Source: Coemansia sp. RSA 922 (lineage: Eukaryota > Kickxellomycota > Kickxellomycetes > Kickxellales > Kickxellaceae). From it: a stretch of DNA of 39,124 nt. The notes under the pieces were generated by a model, which did not search any database, was not told the origin of the DNA, and was given only the letters and a program-made list of their open reading frames with translations. The first letter of the stretch is position 1. Every line of letters starts with the position of its first letter. Shown here in pieces: positions 8,513 to 18,107 of this stretch. Both the position numbers and the translations under genes were made by a program. Where the stretch lies: contig JANBQS010000084.1 in the NCBI GenBank assembly GCA_027577415.1, forward strand, positions 1-39,124. Direction: 5' to 3'.

Positions 8513-11500
8513 CTATAGCAATTCAAATATTTGTAAACCTATCCCCGCCACCACCACAATTCCATTCAAAAGTGATAATGCAGATGGGTCAGCTACTTGT
8601 ATACATGCCATTTGGAGCATATTCAAGCTGTGAGTACCCTTGGAGTGCTCTAATGCGATGGACCAAGCCACTAGTCGTTGATCTGTAGATACCGAAACCG
8701 CCGTGTTGTCGTCAATGAATCCGACGCATTGTACAGACGATGCATGAGTATCAACGTATCTGCAAATACACGATGATGACAGTTTGTTGCCAGCGATGGT
8801 AATCGTGCATATCGCCACAGAGCTGTCATCGCCACCGCTGATAACCAAGATCCGAGATTCATCCAATTTACGCACATCAAGGGCGTTTACTCCTGACTGA
8901 TGCAAATCGCTAAGAACCAATACTGGTGGACCGATATCCACGTCATCACTAGTAATATCCCAGATTAATAGCTCGCCGTTGGTAGCACCGCTGAACAACA
9001 AACAACGGTTATCGATAGTAACAGCGGATAGCGACAAAATGCAGCATGCATGTGTGCGAGCAAGGTCCTCAGCAACACAGGTAAACTGCTGGCTTGCGAG
9101 GTCCATATGCCAGATCCTGATAGAAGCGTCGGAATAGGCGGCAGCAAACGTAAAATACTCCTCGGCCGATGAGAGTATGGCGATATCCATGATCCTTGGA
9201 GCATCGCGCTCTACTCGATATTTTGGCTTTGTTGGGAGTACGGCACCACAGTCAACTAAATTAGTACGAGCTGATATGTCTAATCTCCAGCATCGCAATT
9301 CACTGCCCGCGCCAGCTGTAAGCAAATACCTAGTCAATTGCGAGGTCGACGGGATAAAGGCTACACAGCGGATAGCTGAAGCGTGGTGACGATTCTCCGC
9401 TAAAATTTTTAGAGAATCAGCTCCCTTCCGCTGAGGCTTGTTGTAGTGGTGGATGCGGAGACTGCAGTCTTCTCCGGCCGTTGCCAAGAGATACCCATCG
9501 CTGGTAGTAGTAATATCTGCTGAACGTATATCCACAGACGACATACCATCAACGAGCCGAGTACACGGTACAAGTGCGCCTTCCTCACTCTCTATTTGTC
9601 GCCGATAGGTAAATAGCTCACCGCCTTGCATAAATCCGACCGAGTAACCGCCCGTGTCGCAGTATATTTGCCACGGTTTATTAGCACCGCCAGCACACGC
9701 CACCGACAAAATCTCTGTACGATTAAAGTGGTCTATAAGGACCAACCGTTTACGATAGAACGTGACTGCCAGCAATGACTGGTTGCCAGTAGATATCAGT
9801 TGCTCGACCCGACCGGGAGTTAGTCGCGCAGAGGCTGTCCGAGTAACTTTGACAGATGCGTTGTCGTCAATGATGGTAAATGTCTGTAGCATGCCGTCAC
9901 GCCCTCCCGTATATATCGTACAGGACTGGTGCTCGACGTTGGCGATGGCCATAGCTCCCAGCGTTAATTTGCCGTGGACGCGGGGCATAGACACCGACGG
10001 TTGCAATAGTAGGGATGCTGAGTAATCGAGATGCTCGCCAAAAGTAACGTCCATATCGGAGTTGGTCATGCTGGCGGGGATCGTGTAGATAAGTAGGCCG
10101 CCTTTCTTACTTCCAACTGCTGCCCAACACCCATTGACAGTAGCGGTGGCAAAGCACGCATCAGAAGGTAGCGCAAGCCTAGCCCGTATCGTCCACCTCG
10201 GCACCTGTTGTTCGCCGAGTGGTACTGTGATCTGCGTCCACAGAACAAATTCATTATCGGCATCAGCAGTAAACAAATCAAAATAACGAGGACAGTCAGC
10301 AGTGGAAACGACTAGGCGCTGCACCGGTCCTGAATGCAAACATGCCAGCAATGGCTTTTCGTTAGAGCCAGCGAGAATAACGGCTACCGAGCCATCGCGC
10401 AGACCGATGGCAGCCATACCACCTCCGCCAACTGAAGTCGCTGCGCCAGTGGCCATAGCATAGCATCTGAGCTCGGGGACCGCCAGACTGACGGATAATT
10501 GATCGGTCCCAATTGTTTGTCGCAATATGTGCCCAGAGTCAGTAGCAATTACCGCTGTATTCCGGTCCAAAATTGCAAAGGCGCGAATAAAATCTTTGCT
10601 ATTTTCCATGCCCAGCGCCTCGGCAGGAGGCAGCGGCACTGAGACGAGTCGCGGGTCGGCGGCCTCAACGGTCCTAGAGCTTTTGGCAAGCGGGCGGGCT
10701 TGTAATGAGCCATCACCACCACCGCTGGCTACCATGGTCTGTTCGGGGTTGGTCGCAATACACCATACGTTCTTTTTGCACTGGCGCCAGCACTCCACCG
10801 TCCTCCAGCCATGACTGTCATCCGTTTGCCATACACGACAGGTGCCGTCCTCCGAGGCAGTGACTATGCAGTCATCCAATATGAGACACTGCCATATCCG
10901 CGCATGGTGACCATACAAGGTCTCACGAGGCTCGACCTTCCCACACTCACTGTCTCCCAATATAAGGCTCCAAAGGCGCAGGGTGCGGTCGTCAGATACT
11001 GATGCCAGCGTGGTTCGGTCGGTGCTAAAGTGGACGCCGAAAATAACTCCCTCGTGGCCAACCAGCCGCCGCTCCACCTGTCCCTTGGCAAACTGCCAGA
11101 CCAAGACTTGGTTGAACACTGTGCCGGCTGCCACCAAAAGATCATCGATAGTGTCGCCAGCAAACGCCGCAGCATACAAAATACTCCTCTCCTCGCACGC
11201 GGCTTCCCCGACTACGAGGCCGGTTTCCGCGTCGCAAACCAGCACTTGGTTGTGCGCCAACGCCAACGCCACCTGCCAACGAGTGCTCGTAGGGCTAATG
11301 CGTACCCAGTGTGCCGCTTTGATCCAATCCACCACTGCAAAGATCTGGGTAGCTGACTGAATACTCATAGTGTCTGTTCCAAAGTCGATAAGGATGCTGA
11401 CAATCGTCCACGACTTGGCGCCAAACACTAGCACTCTATGGCCTTCCTCGTTTCCTTTTAGTGGCAGAATTCCGTAGATACGCGTGTGCTCAAACACTGC

Positions 11501-11653
11501 CTTTTCTTCTATAAACTTGTTCTCTGCCATGTTGTGTATTCGCAGCATACCGCCGTTAGCTGATACCACGATTGTTTCTGTCAGAAACGCCACTGCTGTC
11601 ACTGGCAGTCGGCTGCCCGTCGCCACAAAGTCAACTAGTGGCAACGGGTCCAT
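8513..11653 (-). CDS. WDR6: WDR6/Trm734-like WD40 protein, tRNA methylation cofactor
   Basis: This 1046-residue multi-propeller protein should be the partner of the Trm7/FTSJ1 methyltransferase that makes the 2'-O-methyl group at tRNA wobble position 34. WD repeats are seen near residues 197-235 (GHEGVIFGVHF, TLASVSDDRTLRLW), 249-285 (GHHARIWQC, ASEDGTCRVW), about 290-325 (NVWCIATNPE, ASGGGDGSL), then around 750 and 970-1000 (HASSVQCVGF, STDQRLVAW). The GHHARIW element followed by EDGTCRVW and a VWCIA repeat is typical of WDR6 rather than general WD40 proteins, and the length fits. The start was chosen at MDPLPLVDFV after a CT-rich leader; the upstream in-frame ATG adds a Phe-rich stretch. 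It is transcribed away from the F-box-like array and converges with the four-repeat gene. Confidence 0.85.
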   Translation of the reverse strand: MDPLPLVDFVATGSRLPVTAVAFLTETIVVSANGGMLRIHNMAENKFIEEKAVFEHTRIYGILPLKGNEEGHRVLVFGAKSWTIVSILIDFGTDTMSIQSATQIFAVVDWIKAAHWVRISPTSTRWQVALALAHNQVLVCDAETGLVVGEAACEERSILYAAAFAGDTIDDLLVAAGTVFNQVLVWQFAKGQVERRLVGHEGVIFGVHFSTDRTTLASVSDDRTLRLWSLILGDSECGKVEPRETLYGHHARIWQCLILDDCIVTASEDGTCRVWQTDDSHGWRTVECWRQCKKNVWCIATNPEQTMVASGGGDGSLQARPLAKSSRTVEAADPRLVSVPLPPAEALGMENSKDFIRAFAILDRNTAVIATDSGHILRQTIGTDQLSVSLAVPELRCYAMATGAATSVGGGGMAAIGLRDGSVAVILAGSNEKPLLACLHSGPVQRLVVSTADCPRYFDLFTADADNEFVLWTQITVPLGEQQVPRWTIRARLALPSDACFATATVNGCWAAVGSKKGGLLIYTIPASMTNSDMDVTFGEHLDYSASLLLQPSVSMPRVHGKLTLGAMAIANVEHQSCTIYTGGRDGMLQTFTIIDDNASVKVTRTASARLTPGRVEQLISTGNQSLLAVTFYRKRLVLIDHFNRTEILSVACAGGANKPWQIYCDTGGYSVGFMQGGELFTYRRQIESEEGALVPCTRLVDGMSSVDIRSADITTTSDGYLLATAGEDCSLRIHHYNKPQRKGADSLKILAENRHHASAIRCVAFIPSTSQLTRYLLTAGAGSELRCWRLDISARTNLVDCGAVLPTKPKYRVERDAPRIMDIAILSSAEEYFTFAAAYSDASIRIWHMDLASQQFTCVAEDLARTHACCILSLSAVTIDNRCLLFSGATNGELLIWDITSDDVDIGPPVLVLSDLHQSGVNALDVRKLDESRILVISGGDDSSVAICTITIAGNKLSSSCICRYVDTHASSVQCVGFIDDNTAVSVSTDQRLVAWSIALEHSKGTHSLNMLQMACIQVADPSALSLLNGIVVVAGIGLQIFELL

Positions 11654-11834
11654 TCCAAAAGAGAGAGAAAATAAAAAGTAAAATGTGAATTTGAAAAAGT
11701 AAAATAAAAAAGCTCTAGGAGAAAAAAAATCTAAAATCGTCAAGGACAGCACTGTTGATCAAATCTTCAGATTATGAGAATTGACGACAGTACTAAAAGA
11801 CTGGGACAGGTGCTTGTCTTGACTGGCCGCAGCA

Positions 11835-13511
11835 CTACTTACGAACAATATTTAGAACCCTGTTGAGTTGAAGTGCGTACTTGCGAAACCGTCGACTGTT
11901 GAGTGCTTTAGCTATCTTGGTATGATAATCTTTACTAGTGTTAGGCCCTAATCGTATCCGCCAAAGATTGGGACATACCAGTGCCAACAACAATATATAG
12001 TCAATGGTTTCAGGAGTGAGCATGCAGCGTGAATAATCCATTCTCCAAACCCGCATATTCTTTCCCACATCACAATATGCAGAAGCTATATGGTCAGGCA
12101 GTCTCTTGGATAAAATGTTCTCAAGCTCTGGTCCCAGACGACATATTCTAAATCTAAGCTCAACAAGGGCCGGAAGCGCCTTCAATAGGTTTAGCACATC
12201 AAAAAGTGGGAGACCCGCTAGTGCATTTATTTGAAAGACTTTGATATTCTGGAACCTCTGGCCATACTGTGCTGCTAATATACAAGCTTCGACGTCTTCT
12301 GGTTCTTTCAATGTCAATACTCTAGCAGTGCTTACCAAATAATTCCAAAACTGGGCTAAATGGACTTTGGAAGTAGCAGAAGGGCCCCAACCAGGACAAC
12401 TTCTGGAGATATATACATGCCGCAGGATCCTGTTTTTGCTTTCAAATACTCTCTCCCGACTAAGTACAGCAATAGTTTCATAATCTAGAGAGACATGTAG
12501 ATACTCCAGGGTGGCTGTATTGCCTCGGAATAGCACATCGTTATGAAATGGATATGATGTGGCCAGTCTCAAAGCCTTTAAGACAGGAAATGGTACCATT
12601 AAATTTGCCATTGAATTTGTATCAGGATTGCTGTGGGCATATGAGGTCAGCATCAAATGCTCCATGTTTGGATATACAACCGCGTTGCCATTTATATCAT
12701 AGATAAGAGTATTAGCATTGTTTAGGGCAATTCCCAGGATCTTAAGCGTACTTGCGGACCTATGCATCAGGCTTGTGCCCAAATCTGATGCTTGCGTAAC
12801 TCTTAGGCTGACCAGCGAAAGTGATGGAATAAAGCCAACTGTTGAGATATTTACCGCTTCTATTGATGTCAGGTCAAACCTTGCGCGTTTAATGCCGGCA
12901 TAAATCTCATTTGCAAATGTCACCAGTATTTCCTCATCCAAACTGTTGCCACCACTTTCCTTAAGGTTTATGATTTACGTCTGGCCTTTGCGCCATTTTA
13001 TCTCTACTGTCGTTACTGCTGGTGCCATTGACTTGAGTAACTTGGCAAACTCAAGGGCATTATTAATGGCGGTTTCTTTCGCATTAACATGTTGGGTCTC
13101 ATAGTCTGATACACTGACAGTAAGGTTGTAAGCCTGAGGAAAACACTTTGTGTCTCCGATGTAGTCAACCAAAAGACTGTTAGCAGCCCCACTAAGAACA
13201 CCTGCCATGGGAACATCTACATAAATCTCCCGAGCCAGGCTAGTAGCATATTGTGGCAGATTATTATATCTAACCCACTTTTGACGTTTGAGACATACTT
13301 TATTTGTCTCTAGATCAATATCAAGTTTTTTCCACAGAAATTCAAGAGCTACCTGCCGCCAAGCTGAATTCACTTTCAACAACTCCCTTAAACGGGTCCC
13401 ATTGTAAGTGTACCAAGTAAAGATTGATCTTTGTTCATTTACAATCCACTTAATAATTGAACGTAGAACGTCAGCAGGAAGAGCTTGAGCTGGCAATGCA
13501 TTGCTGGACTT
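11835..13511 (-). pseudogene. F-box-like family member, broken (copy 1)
   Basis: The frame is collinear with its paralogs over 558 codons but carries two lesions. The start lost its ATG: the conserved GCCACCATGTCC is GCCACCAAGTCC here (AAG at 13509-13511). An in-frame TAA lies at 12975-12977 where the copy at 37287 has CAA, in the context GQT-stop-IINL versus DRTQIINL. Reading continues in frame on both sides, with the N-terminal F-box-like helices (ALPADVLRSIIKW, NSAWRQVALEFLW), YPFHDDVLFRGNTATLEYL and the C-terminal LQLNRVLNIVRK end. The N-terminal module matches the copy at 18108-19787; the body matches the broken copy at 37287-38963 in the other array. It is probably a recent pseudogene. 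A truncated N-terminal product from an internal start cannot be excluded. Confidence 0.85.
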
Positions 13512-13933
13512 GGTGGCTGATAAAGGCTAGTTGAAAAGTGCTAAAAAGGTGGATATCATGTTTGAAAATACAAAATGGTTGGAAATGAATGAAGCAGAAA
13601 AGAGAAGGAATGGCAGGAAGCCCACCCTCAAAGCTCCTTCATTCAATGCTGTCCAATTCCTTGGCCGCAGTTGAAAGCCTTTGAATAATATTCTGCAAAG
13701 GGTGTAAAAGAAACAAAGGAAACAAAGGAAGCAAAGGACAGACATAATCCCCTTTTCCACGAATGACAGTTACAAATACCAATTGAATAGGCTTGTTGAA
13801 AAGTAGGAGTATATTCCTAAGGACTGTTCTGAAGTAAAATGTAGCTTAAACAAAATTGTATGGAAAAGTATTGGCAAAGTATGCCCTGAAAAGAACTATA
13901 TGATCATGTTATCCCATCCCTATCACTGCTTTA
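13512..13933 (-). repeat. Duplicated promoter/spacer unit
   Basis: This is the spacer between copies 1 and 2. It holds the promoter-side sequence of the broken copy 1: a GCGGCCAAGGAATTGGACAG-like block near 13640-13665 and the CCTTTGTTTCCTTTG run near 13710-13735, in sense direction. Its closest visible match is the leader of the plus-strand gene at 33100 (32940-33099). No other gene is seen. Confidence 0.6.
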
Positions 13934-15607
13934 CTATTGAATAGTACCAGGCACCCTATTAAGCTGAGATGCATACTTGCGATATGGGCTGCTCTTCAAC
14001 GCTTTAGCAACTCTTGAAGGACAATTTTTAATCGTATTTGGCATGAGTTCTATCCGGACAAGCTTTGGACTGACAAGGGCAAAAAGCAACACATAATCTA
14101 TGTGTTGGTCAGCATGCCATCTATGAAAGGACGTCATGCACCAAACTTGTAGATTCTTACCTGCATTACAATATGTGGAAACTATGTGGTCGGGCAGATC
14201 TTTGGAGGCAATATTCTCAAGCTCGGGTCCAAAGCCAGCAATGCCACTACTAAACTCGACAAGGGCTGGAAGAGCTTTCAATATGCTTAAAGCCTCAAAG
14301 AACGTTACGCTATACATACGTATGTTAAACACTTTAATGTTCTGGAACCCCTGGCCATGTTGTGCTGCTGCTATGCAGCCCATAGATATTCCGGACACGG
14401 GCACTGTCAATCTTATAGCAGCACTAACCAAGTGATTCAAAATCTTGTTTATGTCAACTTCAAGCTTATCAGAGGTATTCCCATCATAAAAGAGATTATG
14501 AATATTTACGTTCCGCAAAAGCTTATGCTTGCCTTTAAACACTTGATACCTACCAAGAATAACAAGAGTGTTATAGTCTAAGCATAATTCTAGATACTCC
14601 AGAGTTGCAGAGTTACCTCGGAATAACACGTCATCAGCAAATGGATACGAACTATCCACTTTCAAAGCTCTTAACGCAGGGAATGACGCAACAGTTGATG
14701 ACAGCGCTTTTGTAGTAGAGCGGCTACGAGATGAAAAAAGTAACAGGTACTGCATATTCGGGTATACCACAGCATCACCATTTGAATCATAAATTAGCCT
14801 GTTGGCAATATCAATATGAATATTTAAATACTGAAGTGTGTTTGCAGACTTGTGCACCAGGATTGCATGCATGTCTAATGGTCCCTCGCAGTCTATGCTA
14901 AGCCGCGAAAGTGATGGAATGCAGTTAATGGTTGATAAGTTATTAATCCCGACGTCACACAAGTTAAGATATGCATGTTTTGTGTTGGCATAGAGCACAC
15001 TTGCAAGGGTCTCCAGTATTTCTCCATAAAATACACGGATATGACTATGCTTGCCATACATATCATTAAAATACTCACCACTATTTATTACCTTTACTTT
15101 AGTTGCTGCTGGGGCCATTGACATTAGTAGTTTAGCAAACTCAAGTGTATTAGCAATAGCCACGTCTTTATCATCGACAAAGTAGCTTTTATAGTCTGAT
15201 ACACTGACAGTGAGCTTGCTGACTAATGGAAAGGATTTGGTATCTCCAATATAGTCATCAAGAAGTTTGTGAGCAACCCCACTAGCAATACTGGGCATAG
15301 AAGCACTCATATGAATCTCTCTAACAAAGTTGGTGGCATTAATTGGCAACCAATTGTACTTTACCCATCTTGGACAGTTAAGGCGCACTTTGTTTGTCTT
15401 GTGGTTAATGTCAAGGTCTAGCTTTCTCCACAGACATTCAAGGGCTATCTGTCGCCAACTTGAACTCACAGTCAGCAACTCCTTCAAATTGCCCAGCTGG
15501 CAACTATTTCCATGCAATGGCGACCTCTTTTCTAGTGTTACCCACTGAAGTATTGAGCGTAGAACATCTTCAGGAAGTGCTTGAGCTAGCGACAAATGGT
15601 TGGACAT
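13934..15607 (-). CDS. F-box-like/leucine-rich family protein (copy 2)
   Basis: This 557-residue protein starts in a strong GCCACCATGTCC context. The N-terminus is F-box-like: ALPEDVLRSILQWV (residues about 9-22), a 17-residue insert, then LLTVSSSWRQIALECLW. F-box proteins dock on Skp1 and present substrates to SCF ubiquitin ligases. The rest has Leu-rich alternation without a strict LRR consensus, plus the family hallmarks YPFADDVLFRGNSATLEYL (near 323), AAQHGQGFQNIKVF (near 408), DLPDHIVSTYCNAGKNLQVW and the C-terminal YRKYASQLNRVPG. The first ~148 residues, the promoter and the leader are almost identical to copy 3, while the body is quite different and closer to the gene at 35196. The in-frame ATG 40 codons upstream lies in the duplicated leader and is not preferred. 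Its substrate is unknown. Confidence 0.8.
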   Translation of the reverse strand: MSNHLSLAQALPEDVLRSILQWVTLEKRSPLHGNSCQLGNLKELLTVSSSWRQIALECLWRKLDLDINHKTNKVRLNCPRWVKYNWLPINATNFVREIHMSASMPSIASGVAHKLLDDYIGDTKSFPLVSKLTVSVSDYKSYFVDDKDVAIANTLEFAKLLMSMAPAATKVKVINSGEYFNDMYGKHSHIRVFYGEILETLASVLYANTKHAYLNLCDVGINNLSTINCIPSLSRLSIDCEGPLDMHAILVHKSANTLQYLNIHIDIANRLIYDSNGDAVVYPNMQYLLLFSSRSRSTTKALSSTVASFPALRALKVDSSYPFADDVLFRGNSATLEYLELCLDYNTLVILGRYQVFKGKHKLLRNVNIHNLFYDGNTSDKLEVDINKILNHLVSAAIRLTVPVSGISMGCIAAAQHGQGFQNIKVFNIRMYSVTFFEALSILKALPALVEFSSGIAGFGPELENIASKDLPDHIVSTYCNAGKNLQVWCMTSFHRWHADQHIDYVLLFALVSPKLVRIELMPNTIKNCPSRVAKALKSSPYRKYASQLNRVPGTIQ

Positions 15608-16018
15608 GGTGGCTAATAAAAGGCTAGTGGGATTGTGCTGTATGATGGATAGCTTGGTGAGAAAAAAAATGTGGTTGGAAGCGAATGAAGCAGAAAAGGA
15701 ATGGAATGCAATACCCCTCAACGCCATTTCTCTCTAGGTTGTTCAATTCTTTGGAGGTTTTTGCAACAAGACTTTGGCCAAAGCCGGGCAAAGGACACAA
15801 AGAAAATAATGGAGGGGGAAACAATGACGTAATCCCCTTTCCATAAACGGAAATTGCAAATATCAATTGTAAAGGCTAGCTGAAAAGTAGGAATGTCTTC
15901 TTAAGGACTATTCTAAAGCAAAATGTAGCTCAAACAAAGTGCATGTCTAAAGCGTTGGCGATGTATGCCATCAAAAGGTAGTACCTGCTATCAAATCTTA
16001 CCATCCACCAGTACTGCT
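15608..16018 (-). repeat. Duplicated promoter/spacer unit
   Basis: This is the promoter of copy 2 and the 3' flank of copy 3. It is nearly identical to 17699-18030 over most of its length, including CTAGGTTGTTCAATTCTTTG and the TTGATATTTGCAATTTCCGT block read in sense. A run of CT-rich repeats precedes the start region. Confidence 0.7.
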
Positions 16019-17698
16019 TTACTCGCGAATAGCATTTATAAGTAGGTTGAGCTGAGGTGCGTACTTGCTAAATAGTGGATTGTTGAGTGCCTCGGTTATC
16101 TTGGCATGGCTGTCATGAATATATCTAGTCCTTAACTCTACCCACCAAATATTGGGGCATACCAGTGCCAATAGCAAGATATAATCAATAGTTGTAGTGG
16201 TGGACGGGCAGTTTTCAGAATTCAGTCTCCAAACCTGCAAATTATTTCCTACATTGCAATATGTAGAAGCTATATGGCCAGGCAATTCTTCGTCAGGAAT
16301 ATCCCCAAGCTCAAAGCCCCGTCCACTGATGCTACTTCTAAGCTCAACAAGGGCCGGAAGTGCCTTCAATAGGCTTAACGTATCATAAACTGAAAGACCA
16401 TATCTACACACTTCAAATACTTTGATATTCTGGAACCCCTGGCCATTTTGCGCAGCTGTTATGCAAACCTTGGCTATTCTTGTTTCTAATGCAGTCAATC
16501 TTTTAGCAGAGCGCACCAAACAATTGAAGAACTTGTTTGTTTCAGTCTCAGTACCAAATGGGGCGCCCATATTTGTGAATGTCTCTCCGACAATTACGTG
16601 CCGCAAGGCCTTGCTTTCAAAAATCCGTCCTTGACAAAGCCTGGCAAGAGTTTCGCTGTCTAATCTAAAGTTCAGATATTCCAGAGTAGCTGAGTTGCCT
16701 CGGAACAGCACGTCGTCATGAAATGGATATGTCATACCCAGTCTTAAAATTCTCAACATAGGAAACGGTACTATTTTAATTGCCTTCGTATTTGCGCTAG
16801 GAATATAAGGGTCAGAAGCTTTTATCTCTAGATGCTGCAAATTAGGGTATATAACAGCTTCACCATCCTCATTGTAGATCAGTTTGTTGGCATCAAGTAT
16901 TTCGATAATCAAGCGTTGAAGCGTACTGGCTGACTTGTGTATGCAAGCGAGTTCGGCCTGTGAAAAGTTTTCACAAAATAGAGTAAGAGAGGTAAGCAGA
17001 GGGATATGGTCAATAGTCGATAAATTACCAACGCCCATTGTAAACAGACCAAGATTTGCCTGTTTCGTGTTAGAATAAAGTTCTTTAGCAAGTATAGGCA
17101 GCATTTTTTCTTTCAAATCTCTATCTCTATCATTATCTTCATGGTCATTAGAACTTTTAGGAAATCCTCTGCCACATTCCATATTTACCATTGCTACTAC
17201 TGGAGTAAATGACTTGAGTAGCTTGGCAAACTCAAGGGCGTTTGCCATGGCCACGTCTTTAGCATCGACAAAATAGCTTTTGTAGTCTGATACACTGACA
17301 GTGAGCTTGCTGACTAATGGAAAGGATTTGGTATCTCCAATATAGTCATCAAGAAGTTTGTGAGCAACCCCACTAGCAATACTGGGCATAGTAGCGCTTA
17401 TATGAATCTCTCTAACAAAGTTGGCGGCATTAATTGGCAACCAATTATACTTTACCCATCTTGGACAGTTAAGGCGCACTTTATTTGTCTCGTGGTTAAT
17501 GTCAAGGTCTAGCTTTCTCCACAGACATTCAAGGGCTATCTGTCGCCAACTTGAACTCACAGTCAGCAACTCCTTCAAATTGCCCAGCTGGCAACTATTT
17601 CCATGCAATGGCGACCTCTTTTCTAGTGTTACCCACTGAAGTATTGAGCGTAGAACATCTTCAGGAAGTGCTTGAGCTAGCGACAAATGGTTGGACAT
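16019..17698 (-). CDS. F-box-like family protein, three-part mosaic (copy 3)
   Basis: This 559-residue intact member starts at GCCACCATGTCC. Three segments have three different closest relatives. Residues 1-~148 match copy 2 nearly identically (LPEDVLRSILQWVTLEKR to LVSKLTVSVSDYKSYFVD). Residues ~150-340 match copy 4 (FTPVVAMVNMECGR, NDRDRDLKEKMLPILAKELY, IDHIPLLTSL). Residues ~366-500 match the plus-strand gene at 33100 (RHVIVGET, TKRLTALET-like, VFEVCRYGLSVYDTL, SSISGRGFEL). The family hallmarks DDVLFRGNSATLEYL and QNGQGFQNIKVFEV are intact. It is a putative SCF substrate receptor whose variable body would set target choice. The expected location is nucleus or cytosol, as no signal peptide is seen at the chosen start. 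Confidence 0.8.
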   Translation of the reverse strand: MSNHLSLAQALPEDVLRSILQWVTLEKRSPLHGNSCQLGNLKELLTVSSSWRQIALECLWRKLDLDINHETNKVRLNCPRWVKYNWLPINAANFVREIHISATMPSIASGVAHKLLDDYIGDTKSFPLVSKLTVSVSDYKSYFVDAKDVAMANALEFAKLLKSFTPVVAMVNMECGRGFPKSSNDHEDNDRDRDLKEKMLPILAKELYSNTKQANLGLFTMGVGNLSTIDHIPLLTSLTLFCENFSQAELACIHKSASTLQRLIIEILDANKLIYNEDGEAVIYPNLQHLEIKASDPYIPSANTKAIKIVPFPMLRILRLGMTYPFHDDVLFRGNSATLEYLNFRLDSETLARLCQGRIFESKALRHVIVGETFTNMGAPFGTETETNKFFNCLVRSAKRLTALETRIAKVCITAAQNGQGFQNIKVFEVCRYGLSVYDTLSLLKALPALVELRSSISGRGFELGDIPDEELPGHIASTYCNVGNNLQVWRLNSENCPSTTTTIDYILLLALVCPNIWWVELRTRYIHDSHAKITEALNNPLFSKYAPQLNLLINAIRE

Positions 17699-18107
17699 GG
17701 TGGCTAATAAAAGGCTAGTGGGATTGTGCTGTAAGTTGGATAGCTTGGTGACAAAAAATATGGTAGGAAGTGAATGAAGCAGAAAAGGAATGGAATGCAA
17801 TACCCCTCAACGCCATTTCTCTCTAGGTTGTTCAATTCTTTGGAGGTTTTTGCAACAAGACTTTGGCCAAAGCCAAGCAAAGGAAACAAAGGATACAAAG
17901 AAAACAAAGAAAACAATGATGTAATCACCTTTTCCATGAACGGAAATTGCAAATATCAATTGTAAAGGCTAGCTGAAAAGTAGGAATGTCTTCTTAAGGA
18001 CTATTCCAAAGCAAAATGTAGCTTAAACAAAGTTATCTAGAATTTGTTTGGTAAAACAAACATCTCACTTTCAAATAAAGGAAAAGTATTTCCTACTCAA
18101 CACAGCT
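17699..18107 (-). repeat. Duplicated promoter/spacer unit
   Basis: This is the promoter of copy 3 and the 3' flank of copy 4. It holds the same blocks as the spacer after copy 2, including the AAAGGAAACAAAGGATACAAAG run near 17880. The identity with 15608-15900 continues without a break into the coding region, so promoter and N-terminal module were copied together. Confidence 0.7.
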
